Shown here: positions 16,062-24,501 of the stretch, in pieces
Layout: every line of letters begins with the position of its first letter
Position numbering within the stretch: position 1 is the stretch's first letter
Source of the DNA: Brevundimonas denitrificans
GTDB lineage: Bacteria > Pseudomonadota > Alphaproteobacteria > Caulobacterales > Caulobacteraceae
Direction of reading: 5' to 3'
Assembly (NCBI RefSeq): GCF_030160755.1
Contig: NZ_BSOY01000009.1
Location: forward strand, 1 to 58,015
DNA length: 58,015 nt
The notes under the pieces: model-generated
Database searches by the model: none
Told to the model about the DNA's origin: nothing
Seen by the model: only the letters and a program-made list of their open reading frames with translations
Made by a program: the position numbers and the translations under genes

Positions 16062-17843
16062 TCAATACGGCTGGTCCGCCAGCACCGAAGCGCCGGAGGC
16101 CCGGGCCCGCTCGGTCTGGATGCGGCGAACGGTCGCCTCCGCCGCCGGGTCGTTCATGACCCCGCCGATGCCCACCAGCACACGCGCCGCCTCGCCCGAG
16201 ACGCCAAACGCCTCCGACAGGGCCTCGAACGGCGACCGCGCTTCGGGATAGCGTTTGAACCGCACGGAATCCCCGGCCGGAATGCGGGCCAGTTCGCGCG
16301 CCTTGCCGATGGCCTCCTCCAGTCCGCCGAGCTGGTCGACCAGGCCGATCTGTCTGGCCTGCGCGCCGGTCCAGACGCGGCCGCGGGCGATTTCGCGCAC
16401 CCGGGCGGGCGGCAGGCGGCGACCGGTCGCGACGCGGGCGATGAACTCTTCATAGGTGCGGTCGATCTGGGCCGCGAAGGCCGCGCGCTGGGCCGGACTG
16501 AAGTCCTGCGCGGGCGAGAAGGCGTCGGCATAGTCCCCGCCGATCGACAGATTGCGCATGTCGACGCCGAACCGGCCGAGGGCGTCGGCGAGCACGAATT
16601 TCCCGCCATAGACCCCGATGGAGCCCGTCAGGGTCGAGGGCTGGGCCACGATCCAGTTGGCTTCCGAGCTGATCCAGTAGCCGCCCGAAGCAGCGTAGTC
16701 GCCCATGGACACCACCACCGGCTTGCCCGCCGCCTTGGCCGCGCGCACCGCCGCCAGGATCTGTTCCGAGGCTTCCGGCGACCCGCCGGGCGAGGAGACG
16801 CGGAAGACGATGGCCTTGACGCTGTCGTCCTCGATGGCGTCGTAGAGGGCCTCCGCCAGATCATCCGACATGATCGAGGAGCCGCCGCCGAACGGGTCGG
16901 CGCCGCCGCCGGTGCCCGTCATGATGGCGCCCTCGCCGCCGACGATGGCGATGGCGTTGCGGCCCGACCCGCCGCGCTCGCCCTGCGACGAGGCGTAGTC
17001 GGAGAATTCCATGATCTCGGCGTTGCGGCCGGCCCGGCGCTTCGCCTCGGCCTCGGCCTCCTCGACCTGGCCGATCTTGTCGATCAGACGCCGCTGCAGC
17101 GCCTGCGCCGACGAATGCGGCCCGGCTTCAATGGCCGCCCGCAGGGCTGCGGGAGTGGTCTTCCGGTCCTGCGCCGCATTGGCCAGGGCCGAGGTGTAGA
17201 TCGACGTCATCCAGGCCGACATCGCCTCGCGGTGGGCCGGGGTGAAGTCGCTCTGGGTGAATTCGTTGACCGCGTTCTTGTATTCGTAGCGCTGCTCGAA
17301 CTCGGCGTTGACGCCGTATTTGTCGAAGGCCCGACCCAGGAAGATGCTCTCGGCCGAGAAGCCCGCCAGCTGGAAACCGGCGGTGTTCTGCATCCACAGC
17401 TCGGAGGCAGAGGCCCCGATCATATAGCTGGAGACCGTGGCGCCGACCGGCTGGAAGCCCTGGCTGTGGGCGAGGACGACCTTGCCCGAGGCGCGGAAGC
17501 GGCGAATCGCCTGGCGAATCTCGTCGGCAGCGGCCGGGGTGATCCCCGCCTCCGGCAGGCGGATCAGCAGAACCTTGACCCGGTCGTCATCCTCGGCCTG
17601 GGCCAGGGTGTCGACGATCTGCAGGGTCGACAGGCCCGACCCGCCGAAGACGGCGAACGGATTGTTCGGGGCCTGATCGGTCACCCCCTCACGCAGGTCG
17701 AGCTCCAGCACCGTATTGCGCGGGGTCGGCTCCTCGGACGACGCCGCGCCGATCGCGATGACGATGAAGATGAACGGCACCACCACCAGGAAGAGGAACA
17801 TCCCGGCGAAGACGCCGAGCATGGTCAGGAAAAATTGCTTCAT
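16062..17843 (-). CDS. sppA: Signal peptide peptidase SppA, 67K type
   Basis: A 593-residue inner-membrane serine protease (family S49) that degrades cleaved signal peptides in the periplasm. An N-terminal transmembrane anchor (about residues 9-33) is followed by two S49 repeats. The general-base lysine is in [10 protein letters not shown] of the first repeat, and the nucleophile serine is in [10 protein letters not shown] of the second, followed by [11 protein letters not shown]. This split arrangement is typical of the long SppA. The ATG at 17843 is chosen because the protein then opens with [14 protein letters not shown]. Another ATG at 17879 would add 12 residues; neither start has a clear SD. 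Confidence 0.94.
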   Translation of the reverse strand: MKQFFLTMLGVFAGMFLFLVVVPFIFIVIAIGAASSEEPTPRNTVLELDLREGVTDQAPNNPFAVFGGSGLSTLQIVDTLAQAEDDDRVKVLLIRLPEAGITPAAADEIRQAIRRFRASGKVVLAHSQGFQPVGATVSSYMIGASASELWMQNTAGFQLAGFSAESIFLGRAFDKYGVNAEFEQRYEYKNAVNEFTQSDFTPAHREAMSAWMTSIYTSALANAAQDRKTTPAALRAAIEAGPHSSAQALQRRLIDKIGQVEEAEAEAKRRAGRNAEIMEFSDYASSQGERGGSGRNAIAIVGGEGAIMTGTGGGADPFGGGSSIMSDDLAEALYDAIEDDSVKAIVFRVSSPGGSPEASEQILAAVRAAKAAGKPVVVSMGDYAASGGYWISSEANWIVAQPSTLTGSIGVYGGKFVLADALGRFGVDMRNLSIGGDYADAFSPAQDFSPAQRAAFAAQIDRTYEEFIARVATGRRLPPARVREIARGRVWTGAQARQIGLVDQLGGLEEAIGKARELARIPAGDSVRFKRYPEARSPFEALSEAFGVSGEAARVLVGIGGVMNDPAAEATVRRIQTERARASGASVLADQPY

Positions 17844-17982
17844 GGCGAGGGGAGTCGTCCGGAGCACGGGCCGGGTCATGGCCACATTTTGACCATAGGG
17901 CGGCAAGCCCCGCCGTCAAATGAACGTCCCGTAACGCGCGAGCCGCGGCGCAACATCGGATGCTGCGTTGCAACGACAACGA

Positions 17983-18011
17983 TTGATGGTCGGTCCCGAA
18001 ACCCCTATATG
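17983..18011 (+). promoter_or_regulatory. Probable panD promoter
   Basis: TTGATG (17983-17988), a 17-nt spacer and TATATG (18006-18011) form a good sigma-70-type promoter about 50 nt ahead of panD in the 220-bp gap shared with the divergent sppA. Confidence 0.6.
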
Positions 18012-18066
18012 AGCGATCTGCGAGCGGGGGCCGAACGCCCCGCGTCACATCCGGACCGCACTCCCC

Positions 18067-18423
18067 ATGCTGGTCACCCTGATGAAGGCCAAGCTGCACC
18101 GCGCGACGGTGACCCAGGCCGACCTCGACTATGAAGGCTCGATCGCCATCGACGCCGACCTGCTGGACGCCGCGGGCATCTTTCCGCACGAGCAGGTCGA
18201 TGTGCTGAACATCACCAACGGCGCGCGTTTCACGACCTACGCCATCGAGGCCCCGCGCGGCTCGCGCGTCATCGGCGTCAACGGCGCCGCCGCCCGTCTG
18301 GTGCAGAAGAACGACAAGGTCATCGTCGTGACCTACGGCCAGATGCCGCAGGAAGAAGCCCGCCAATGGTCGCCGGCCGTGGTGCTGCTGGACGACAACA
18401 ACGAGATCAAGCGCGCGGCTTGA
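18067..18423 (+). CDS. panD: Aspartate 1-decarboxylase PanD
   Basis: A 118-residue cytoplasmic pyruvoyl enzyme making beta-alanine for pantothenate and coenzyme A. The self-cleavage site G24-S25 is present (YEGSIAID), as are K9, H11 and the YAIEAPRGS segment. Tyr58 is conserved, within the TTYAIEA stretch. Length matches the family. Its ATG follows ACTCCCC, with no obvious SD. No other pan genes are nearby. It may be cotranscribed with the small membrane protein that starts 44 nt downstream. Confidence 0.96.
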   Translation: MLVTLMKAKLHRATVTQADLDYEGSIAIDADLLDAAGIFPHEQVDVLNITNGARFTTYAIEAPRGSRVIGVNGAAARLVQKNDKVIVVTYGQMPQEEARQWSPAVVLLDDNNEIKRAA

Positions 18424-18467
18424 CGGCGGCCGGGTTCCGGCCTCCCCTCCGAATCCGGAGGATGATT

Positions 18468-18743
18468 ATGGATCGCACCATTCGCGCCGCCCGCTGGTCC
18501 CTGTACGGAGCCTTCGTGCTCGCCTCTGTCGTCTCCACAATGCTCGCCCTGCCGGTCGGGCTGGCGGCCCTCGGCATGGAGCCGAACCAGGTGACCTTCC
18601 TGCCCCTCTCCGTCACCGGCCTGCCCTGGAGCGCGCCCCTGTTCTGGATGGAGCTGGATTCCGTCACCCGTCTGGCGATCGCCCTGGTCTCGAACGTGCT
18701 GAACCTGGCGCTGGGCCTGATGCTGGCGCGCGGGTCGGACTGA
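18468..18743 (+). CDS. Small hypothetical membrane protein
   Basis: A 91-residue protein with two predicted membrane helices (about residues 11-36 and 67-87) and a short loop rich in proline and tryptophan between them. The start at 18468 is preferred over 18462 because the GGAGG at 18457-18461 then has a 6-nt spacer. It lies 44 nt after panD on the same strand. Not recognised; nothing in it suggests a link to pantothenate synthesis. Confidence 0.7.
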   Translation: MDRTIRAARWSLYGAFVLASVVSTMLALPVGLAALGMEPNQVTFLPLSVTGLPWSAPLFWMELDSVTRLAIALVSNVLNLALGLMLARGSD

Positions 18744-18748
18744 ACGAC

Positions 18749-18871
18749 GGCTGGTGGCTGGTGGCTGGTGGCTAGTGGCCAGTGTCGCATTCGACCGCCG
18801 TGGAAATTGCTGATGGGCAGCCCCGGCGCCGGCGCTGCCCACCAATCACTAGCCACTGGCCACTGGCCACT
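18749..18871. repeat. Nested inverted-repeat element between convergent genes
   Basis: The left arm is three to four copies of GGCTGGT followed by GGCTAGTGGCCAGTG (18749-18784). The right arm (18846-18871) is its inverted counterpart, CACTAGCCACTGGCCACTGG... . Between them lies a second palindrome, GGGCAGC...GCTGCCC, with a GGCGCC centre (18815-18840). The element fills the gap between two converging genes and could act as a bidirectional terminator. Confidence 0.75.
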
Positions 18872-18881
18872 CAGAACCGCG

Positions 18882-19643
18882 TCAGCGGTTCAGATCATAC
18901 ACGCCCGTGATGTCGATCCGCACCGTCAGCTGGCCGGCGGCGACCGGCGTGGAGCCGGCGTCCATGGCCATTTCGGCGCGGGCGTACTGCAGCATCGGCT
19001 GCGGGGGCGAATAGCCGCCGCCTTCCGACAGCGAGCGGATGCCGCCCAGCTCCACGCCGAGCGCCTGGGCGTAGAGCGCCGCCTTGGCCTGCAGATTGCG
19101 CACGGCGATCTGCCGGGCCTGGTTCTCGGCGGCCGTCGGATCCTTGAGACCGAAGCCGATGCCGTTGATCTGGTTGACGCCGGCCGCGACCACGGCGTCG
19201 GCCGTCGTCCCGACCTTCGTCAGATCGTTGATGATCACCGTCACCTGGTTCGAGGCCTGATAGCCGCGCAGCCGCGGCGGCTCGTTCTGGACGTAGTCAT
19301 ACTGGGCCGACAGGTTCAGGCCCGAGGTCTGGACGTCGCGGGCCTCGATGCCGGCCCGGCGCAGGGCGGCCATGACCTGGTTCATCCGCGCGGCGTTCAG
19401 GCTCATCGCCTCGGCGGCCGTGGTCGCCTCTGTGACCACGCCGAAGCTGATGGTGGCCATGTCCGGCGCGATCTTGACCTCGCCATAGGCCGACAGGTTG
19501 AGCGCCGGCCGTTCGGCCATGGCGTGGATCATCATCGGCGCGCCGCCGGCCGGCTGCGACTGGGCCATGGCGGCGGGCGCGCCCAGGGCGACGGCGGCCA
19601 TCAGGGCGCCGCCCAGCATCATCGCACGTGTGTTGCGGGTCAT
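18882..19643 (-). CDS. SIMPL-domain (BP26/OMP28-like) periplasmic protein
   Basis: A 253-residue protein with an N-terminal signal peptide (about residues 1-28, ending APAAMAQ). The SIMPL domain follows: LNLSAYGEVKIAPDMATISFGV, the repeated helix segment AAEAMSLNAARMNQVMAALRRAGI, DVQTSGLNLSAQYDY, and GYQASNQVTVIINDL. Homologues such as Brucella BP26 are periplasmic proteins of uncertain role that form large ring assemblies. A GGAGA 8 nt before the ATG at 19643 supports this start over 19676. It stands alone, downstream of the tRNA gene on the opposite strand. Confidence 0.88.
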   Translation of the reverse strand: MTRNTRAMMLGGALMAAVALGAPAAMAQSQPAGGAPMMIHAMAERPALNLSAYGEVKIAPDMATISFGVVTEATTAAEAMSLNAARMNQVMAALRRAGIEARDVQTSGLNLSAQYDYVQNEPPRLRGYQASNQVTVIINDLTKVGTTADAVVAAGVNQINGIGFGLKDPTAAENQARQIAVRNLQAKAALYAQALGVELGGIRSLSEGGGYSPPQPMLQYARAEMAMDAGSTPVAAGQLTVRIDITGVYDLNR

Positions 19644-19854
19644 GTCGGTAGTCTCCAGTGAACGGGAACGATCCATCCGGCGCCGACCATGCCGGTGAGC
19701 CGTGGCCTAACCTTGGCCGTTTGTAGCTGAATGAACGCGCGAACAGCCATGGCAGGTTCCGTTCATCAGCGTGAAATCGCCGACAGGGTGGCGGGGCGAG
19801 GATGGCCCTTGGCAATGCGCCGGGCAGGCTGCTAGGCCGAGCCGTCGTCCCGGA

Positions 19855-19930
19855 GGGCGCGTAGCTCAATGGTTAGAGCCGACCGCTCATAACGGTCTGG
19901 TTGGGGGTTCGAGTCCCTCCGCGCCTACCA
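19855..19930 (+). tRNA. tRNA with CAT anticodon, probably tRNA-Ile2 (lysidine type) rather than elongator Met
   Basis: A 76-nt cloverleaf with the 3' CCA encoded. The acceptor stem pairs GGGCGCG with CGCGCCT (first pair G-U). The D arm is GCTCAATGGTTAGAGC, the anticodon stem-loop is GACCG-CTCATAA-CGGTC with CAT at 19888-19890, and the T arm is GGGGG-TTCGAGT-CCCTC. It lacks the initiator features, such as an unpaired 1-72 and three G-C pairs beside the loop. The short AATGGTTAGA D loop resembles bacterial tRNA-Ile2, whose C34 becomes lysidine by TilS. The Met/Ile choice is not certain from sequence alone. Confidence 0.9.
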
Positions 19931-19996
19931 CCTCGCGAAAACGGCCCCGACGCGCCGCGCCGGGACCGTCTTCGGGGAGACTGACCGCTCCGGCGA

Positions 19997-21487
19997 TCAG
20001 CGGCTGAACAGGCCCCCGCCGCCGCGCCAGCGGTTGTCGCCGCGATAGCGTTCGTCGCGCACGTAGCGGCCGTCGCGGGTGTAGTAGCCGATGCCGCTCT
20101 GATACTCGCGATAGCCTTCCAGCTGATAGCCGTCGTCCTGGTAGGGCAGGCCCAGCAGGCCGTCCTCGTTTTCCCACCAGTTCTGCGGATAGGCGCCGTA
20201 CATGCATTCCCAGCCGTCGCCGCCCCGCCAGTAGGGCTCGTAGCGGCCGCGATAGCGGTCGCGGAACTGGGCGCGGCACAGATACTGCGACCAGACCCGG
20301 TTGCCGCTGGCTTCGACGGTGGCGCGGTTCTCGGCGTAGATCACCTCGCGTACGCCGGAGAAGACGTTGTTGACCACCACCGCATGTCCCGAGGCGGCGG
20401 CGACGCCGACCTCGCTCGCCCGGACCCGGCTGTTGGAAAGGTTCAGTTCGCCGTTGTAGAGCACCACGCCCTTGTCCGAGCGGCCGATGCGGCTGTTGGT
20501 GATCGCGACCGAGGCCCCTTCGATGGCCACGCCCTCGACATAGCCGAGGACGGCGGTGTTCTCGATCTCGACCCGGCCGTATTCGCGGCCCGACCGGATG
20601 ACGATCCCGATCGAGCGCGGACCGAAGGCGTTGGGCGCGCCCGTGCCCTTGAGGGTGACGTTGGTCAGCCGGGATGTCTGGCCGACGCCGGGGACCATTT
20701 CCAGCCCGGACTGTGCGCCGGTGACCGCCAGCTCATGGGCGGTCAGCACCGCCCCGTCAGCGACGATGGCCGGGGCGATGGTCTGGGCGTCGATGATGGT
20801 GTTGCGAATGTCGACCAGGCCGCCGTCGGCATAGATGGCGGCTTCGTCGCCCGCATGGCGGAAACCGACCCGGTTCAGCACGATTTCGGCCCCGTAGCCG
20901 ACGATGCAGGCGGCGTCGCCCGCGCGCGGCGAGGCGAACACCATGTCGCGGATCTCGACCCGCACCCCCTGCGCCACGGTCATACAGGGCAGGCCGTCGG
21001 GCGCCATCAGGGTCGGCGCCGGATTGCTGCCCCAGTCACGCGGATCGAAGCCGCCCTCGCCGATGATGGTCAGCGGCTTGTCGACATTCAGCCAGCCGAC
21101 GCAGGCGCCGCCGCGGGCGCGAATGACCAGGGTGCCGCCGGGGCGCACCCGGCGCACGGCGTCCTCGACCGCCCCGGTGCCGGGGTTGCCGCCGCAGTCG
21201 ATCAGTACGATCTCCTCGCCGCCGGGCCGCAGGGGACCCGGCCGCCAGTCAGGCCGGTGCTGGCCGTAGTCATAGCGGCGATGCTGAGAACGGCGACTGC
21301 GCGAGCCGCGCGTCGGGGGGTCCAGCAGGACGCCGAAATTCGGACGTGTCTGGCTTTCGACCTTGGCGGCGACCTGGGCGTGGGCGGGCCCGTCGCCCAT
21401 GGCGAAGGCGGTGACGGCCACGGCGATGGCGGCGACGCCGCCGATCAGGCCGAGGAGCGTGCGGTGCGAGGTGCGGTGGGTGATCAT
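19997..21487 (-). CDS. Secreted right-handed parallel beta-helix protein
   Basis: A 496-residue protein with a signal peptide (about residues 1-38, ending GPAHAQ). A basic linker follows, then a right-handed parallel beta-helix (about 95-400) seen as successive short strands of the type VEIRDMVF, VDIRNTIID, LTAHELAVTG, VEIENTAVLG, VAITNSRIG, LNLSNSRV and VVVNNVFSG. A Tyr/Arg/Gly-rich tail (about 410-496) is unusual and may bind a surface polymer. AAGGAGG precedes the ATG. It starts 13 nt after the Sel1-repeat gene and clearly shares its operon. Such folds are typical of polysaccharide lyases and surface proteins; no catalytic triad could be identified. Confidence 0.82.
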   Translation of the reverse strand: MITHRTSHRTLLGLIGGVAAIAVAVTAFAMGDGPAHAQVAAKVESQTRPNFGVLLDPPTRGSRSRRSQHRRYDYGQHRPDWRPGPLRPGGEEIVLIDCGGNPGTGAVEDAVRRVRPGGTLVIRARGGACVGWLNVDKPLTIIGEGGFDPRDWGSNPAPTLMAPDGLPCMTVAQGVRVEIRDMVFASPRAGDAACIVGYGAEIVLNRVGFRHAGDEAAIYADGGLVDIRNTIIDAQTIAPAIVADGAVLTAHELAVTGAQSGLEMVPGVGQTSRLTNVTLKGTGAPNAFGPRSIGIVIRSGREYGRVEIENTAVLGYVEGVAIEGASVAITNSRIGRSDKGVVLYNGELNLSNSRVRASEVGVAAASGHAVVVNNVFSGVREVIYAENRATVEASGNRVWSQYLCRAQFRDRYRGRYEPYWRGGDGWECMYGAYPQNWWENEDGLLGLPYQDDGYQLEGYREYQSGIGYYTRDGRYVRDERYRGDNRWRGGGGLFSR

Positions 21488-21500
21488 GCTTCCGCCCTCC

Positions 21501-22985
21501 TTAGCGGCGCTGCTGCGAACGGGAGACCTGGGCCAGCACCGCCTGCAGGCGGCCGGCCGAGGGACCGAAACCGGACAGGGCGGAGTCGATGCGCAGGGCC
21601 ACGGCCTGGGCCTTGTCCTGGTCCGCCACGCCCGCGACGCCGAGCGCGAAATAGCTCGACATGGCGAATTTGGCCTCGGGGCTGCCCTGACGCGCGGCCT
21701 CTTCGAACCATTTGAAGGCGCGGGCGTAGTCGGCGGGCAGGCCGACGCCCTCGGCGTACATCACCGCCAGCACCAGCTGGGCTTCCGACGAGCCGTTGAT
21801 GGCGGCCATCTGGATGGCGCGAACGCGTTCCAGATAGGACAGCCGGCCCTCCATCGGATGGCCCAGCATGGCCTCCAGGGTCTCGATCTGGCGCTTGGAC
21901 AGGTCTTCCGGCCGGTTGGCGACCGTATCGGAGATCCCGAGATACCGCAGGGCCCGGCCGACGTGCAGGAACGGCAGTTCGCTCCCCATCCGGCCCAGCG
22001 CATATTCATAGGCGTCGCCGCGCGGACGGCTCTCGTCCGAGAAGGGCACGCCCGACTGGGGCGCGGTGTTGGGATAGAATTCGAACGGCGGCGTCCACTG
22101 CCGGGCCTTGGTCTCGACGAACCGCTGATAGGTGTCGCGGCTCGGGGCGGAGCGCTCGAAATCCCTCAGCAGGACATAGGCCCCGACATCGCCGGTCTGC
22201 ACCGCGAGGTAGTTGTACAGGTAGGCGTCGACGTCGTTGCGCTGGAACAGGTTGGTCGCCGAGTAGTAGCCGCGGCGGTTGCGATCGCGGCTGTTGCCGC
22301 CGGGGTTGCGGCCCCAGGCTTCGCGGGCCTCGCGATTGTCCTCGGGCTCTCCGAAGGGGCCGTAGAGGCCGTCGTGCAGCCGCGCCAGGGTGCGGTAGCC
22401 ATGGGCGTCCTGGGTCGAGAGCACATAGATGACGCGGTCGCGCACCGCCTCCTGCTCTTCGCGGGTCATCTGGCCCAGCTGGCGGTCCAGCCGCTGATAG
22501 GCCGTGTGCCGCTCCCAGGCGCGGCAGTCGTCGTATTTGGACAGGGGCCGCCAGCCGCCGAACCCGCCGCGGTCCACGCGATTGATCGGGGCGTAGCCCT
22601 CGTCATTGGCCAGCGCCATGGCGTACCAGGTGGCGCTTTCGATCGGGTCCTCGATGTTCTTGTCGGTCGCCCGGATGGCCGCATAGCGCCCGCCGAGCTC
22701 CAGCTGGGCGAAAAAGTCGCCGCGGAAGGCGGCGCGGCGCAGGGCGCGCAGGCCGGTTTCCTGGGCGTTGAATTCGGATCCGGTGAGCGACGCGGGCCGC
22801 GGGCAGGCGTTGGAGGCCGCGTCGTTGCGCTGCCAGAACTGCATGCCCCCGCCATTGCCGTTGCCGCACGAGACCATGCCGAGCGCGGTCAGGGCCAGCA
22901 CGCCGGCGACCGCTGCGATGGCGACGGGACCGCGGCCCCGACCGAAACGGGAGCCGCCTTCCTGGTTGGATCGACCCTCGCTCAT
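21501..22985 (-). CDS. Membrane-anchored Sel1-repeat protein
   Basis: A 494-residue protein. A short Arg/Gly-rich N-terminus and one hydrophobic segment (about residues 21-41, ending VSCGNG) suggest an inner-membrane anchor or lipoprotein-like export. Helical tetratricopeptide-like content follows, with at least two clear Sel1 units in the C-terminal part (SSEAQLVLAVMYAEGVGLPADYARAFKWFEEAARQGSPEAKFAMSSYF is split over residues about 405-450) and a degenerate one near 80-125. Sel1 proteins are usually protein-interaction scaffolds. It is first in an operon with the beta-helix protein; the stop codon TAA merges into the next SD. Confidence 0.82.
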   Translation of the reverse strand: MSEGRSNQEGGSRFGRGRGPVAIAAVAGVLALTALGMVSCGNGNGGGMQFWQRNDAASNACPRPASLTGSEFNAQETGLRALRRAAFRGDFFAQLELGGRYAAIRATDKNIEDPIESATWYAMALANDEGYAPINRVDRGGFGGWRPLSKYDDCRAWERHTAYQRLDRQLGQMTREEQEAVRDRVIYVLSTQDAHGYRTLARLHDGLYGPFGEPEDNREAREAWGRNPGGNSRDRNRRGYYSATNLFQRNDVDAYLYNYLAVQTGDVGAYVLLRDFERSAPSRDTYQRFVETKARQWTPPFEFYPNTAPQSGVPFSDESRPRGDAYEYALGRMGSELPFLHVGRALRYLGISDTVANRPEDLSKRQIETLEAMLGHPMEGRLSYLERVRAIQMAAINGSSEAQLVLAVMYAEGVGLPADYARAFKWFEEAARQGSPEAKFAMSSYFALGVAGVADQDKAQAVALRIDSALSGFGPSAGRLQAVLAQVSRSQQRR

Positions 22986-23250
22986 ACTCCCCCTCGCACG
23001 ACTAAAACGGGCAGCCCCCCGCCCATTGCGCCTACTTTGCGCGAGCGTGACAGTCCGGCCCCGTTAACCTTCTGTCAAGGTAAACGCTGGTTTGCGATAA
23101 AGCGTTGCCGCATAGCGGCCTTTTTGTGACCCGTGGATAGTTTTCCACGGGAATCAGCGGGTTGCGCACTCGCCCGTGAGGGGAATCAGACCGCTCGCCA
23201 GTCGGCCGAAGGCTTCCTATATGGGGCGACCGGACTCCTGGAGCACCCCG
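22986..23250. promoter_or_regulatory. Divergent promoter region between the Sel1 gene and the methionine-sulfoxide reductase gene
   Basis: The 265-bp gap contains an 8-bp hairpin, CCCGTGGA-TAGTTT-TCCACGGG (23130-23151), and two GAATC sites (23151 and 23183) of the kind methylated by CcrM (GANTC). TTAA-N7-TCAA at 23064 has one mismatch to the CtrA box. TATATG at 23218-23223 is a likely -10 for the plus-strand gene. The sites are seen; their use is inferred. Confidence 0.45.
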
Positions 23251-23745
23251 ATGGCCTATGCCGCCCGTGATGATCGTCCCGCCGACAAGGCCGCCCGCTA
23301 TGCCGAGGTCGAGGCTGAAATCCTGGCCGTCCTGGACGGCGAGCCCAACCGGACCGCGCGTATGGCCACGGTCGCCTCCATGCTGGCCGACGCCTTTCCC
23401 GCCTTCTTCTGGACCGGCTTCTACGTCGTCGACCCGGACAAGGCCGGCGAACTGGTGGTCGGGCCGTACCAGGGGACCCTCGGCTGTCTGAGGATCGCCT
23501 TCGGCCGCGGCGTCTGCGGCGCGGCGGCGAAGGACCGGGCGACGCAGATCGTCGAGGACGTCCACGCCTTCCCCGGCCACATCGCCTGCGACAGCCGCTC
23601 GGCCAGCGAGATCGTGGTTCCGGTGTTTGACGCTTCGGGCGCCCTGATCGCTGTTTTCGATGTTGACGCCACGGTCACGTCCGCTTTTGACGCCGTGGAC
23701 GCCCATGCTCTCGAACGGCTGATGGCCAGGGTGTTCGCCGCCTGA
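23251..23745 (+). CDS. msrC: Free methionine-(R)-sulfoxide reductase (GAF domain)
   Basis: A 164-residue cytoplasmic GAF-domain enzyme that reduces free Met-R-sulfoxide. Three cysteines, C79 (TLGCLRIAF), C89 (GRGVCGAAA) and C113 (HIACDS), have the same 10 and 24 residue spacing as the catalytic and resolving cysteines of E. coli fRMsr. The substrate-binding FWTGFYVV and the EIVVPVFD strand also match. GGAG 7 nt before the ATG supports the start at 23251. The gene is monocistronic or followed loosely by the SDR operon 78 nt downstream. Confidence 0.93.
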   Translation: MAYAARDDRPADKAARYAEVEAEILAVLDGEPNRTARMATVASMLADAFPAFFWTGFYVVDPDKAGELVVGPYQGTLGCLRIAFGRGVCGAAAKDRATQIVEDVHAFPGHIACDSRSASEIVVPVFDASGALIAVFDVDATVTSAFDAVDAHALERLMARVFAA

Positions 23746-23776
23746 CAGCCGTCGACCGGCTTCGTCCGGGCCTGGT

Positions 23777-23801
23777 TTCAGACTATTCAGACGATTCAGA
23801 C
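23777..23801. repeat. Three 9-bp direct repeats TTCAGACNN
   Basis: TTCAGAC occurs at 23777, 23786 and 23795, a strict 9-bp period, 23-47 bp ahead of the SDR start codon. The third repeat overlaps a GATTC (GANTC) methylation site. It may be an operator; no binding protein is known. Confidence 0.65.
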
Positions 23802-23823
23802 CGCCTTTTTCCCGGAGCCCGAT

Positions 23824-24501
23824 ATGTCCCAACGCGTGATCGCCGTGACCGGAGGCCATGGGGTGCTGGGCCGCGCCGTCGTCGAGGCCGCCCTGGCCGA
23901 CGGGCTCAAGGTGGCGGACATCGACCATGCGACGGACCAGTCCGCGCCCGACGGCGTGCTCGAACTGGGCGGCGTCGACCTGACCGATCCCGCCTCGGCC
24001 ACGAAGGCCATCGCCGCCGTGGCGGCCCATTTCGGCCGGCTGGACGCCCTGCTCAACATCGCCGGAGGGTTCGTCTGGCAGATGACGGACGACGCCGACC
24101 CCGCCTGGGCGAAGATGTTCGCCCTCAACCTGACCACGGCGCTGAACGCCAGCCGCGCCGCCCTGCCCCACCTCAAGGCGTCGCCGGAAGGCCGCATCGT
24201 CAATGTCGGGGCCAATGCGGCGCTGAAGAGCGCCGCCGGCATGGGCGCCTACGCCGCCTCCAAGGCCGGCGTCCACCGCCTGACAGAGAGCCTGGCCGAG
24301 GAGCTCAAGGACACGTCCGTGACCGTCAACGCCGTCCTCCCCTCGATCCTCGACACCGCCCAGAACCGCAAGGACATGCCCGAGGCCGATCCGGCCAAAT
24401 GGGTCCGGCCCGCCGATCTGGCCCGGGTCATGCTGTTCCTCGCCTCACCGGACAGTCGCGCCGTCACCGGCGCCCTGATCCCCGTCACGGGCCGCGTCTG
24501 A
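23824..24501 (+). CDS. Short-chain dehydrogenase/reductase (SDR)
   Basis: A 225-residue classical SDR. The nucleotide loop TGGHGVLG (about residues 9-16) is a mild variant of TGxxxGxG. NIAG(G) lies near residue 78 and the catalytic YAASK near residue 140, with a preceding glycine/asparagine stretch, VGANAAL, in place of the usual serine-rich strand. The cofactor is probably NAD(H), since an aspartate (VADIDHA) follows beta2. GGAG precedes the ATG. Its TGA overlaps the ATG of the CitE-like gene (TGATG), so the two are translationally coupled. Substrate unknown. Confidence 0.88.
   Translation: MSQRVIAVTGGHGVLGRAVVEAALADGLKVADIDHATDQSAPDGVLELGGVDLTDPASATKAIAAVAAHFGRLDALLNIAGGFVWQMTDDADPAWAKMFALNLTTALNASRAALPHLKASPEGRIVNVGANAALKSAAGMGAYAASKAGVHRLTESLAEELKDTSVTVNAVLPSILDTAQNRKDMPEADPAKWVRPADLARVMLFLASPDSRAVTGALIPVTGRV

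Noticed and set aside
23130..23151. The CCCGTGGA hairpin as an intrinsic terminator
   Set aside because: No U-tract follows on either strand, and it lies between divergent, not convergent, genes.
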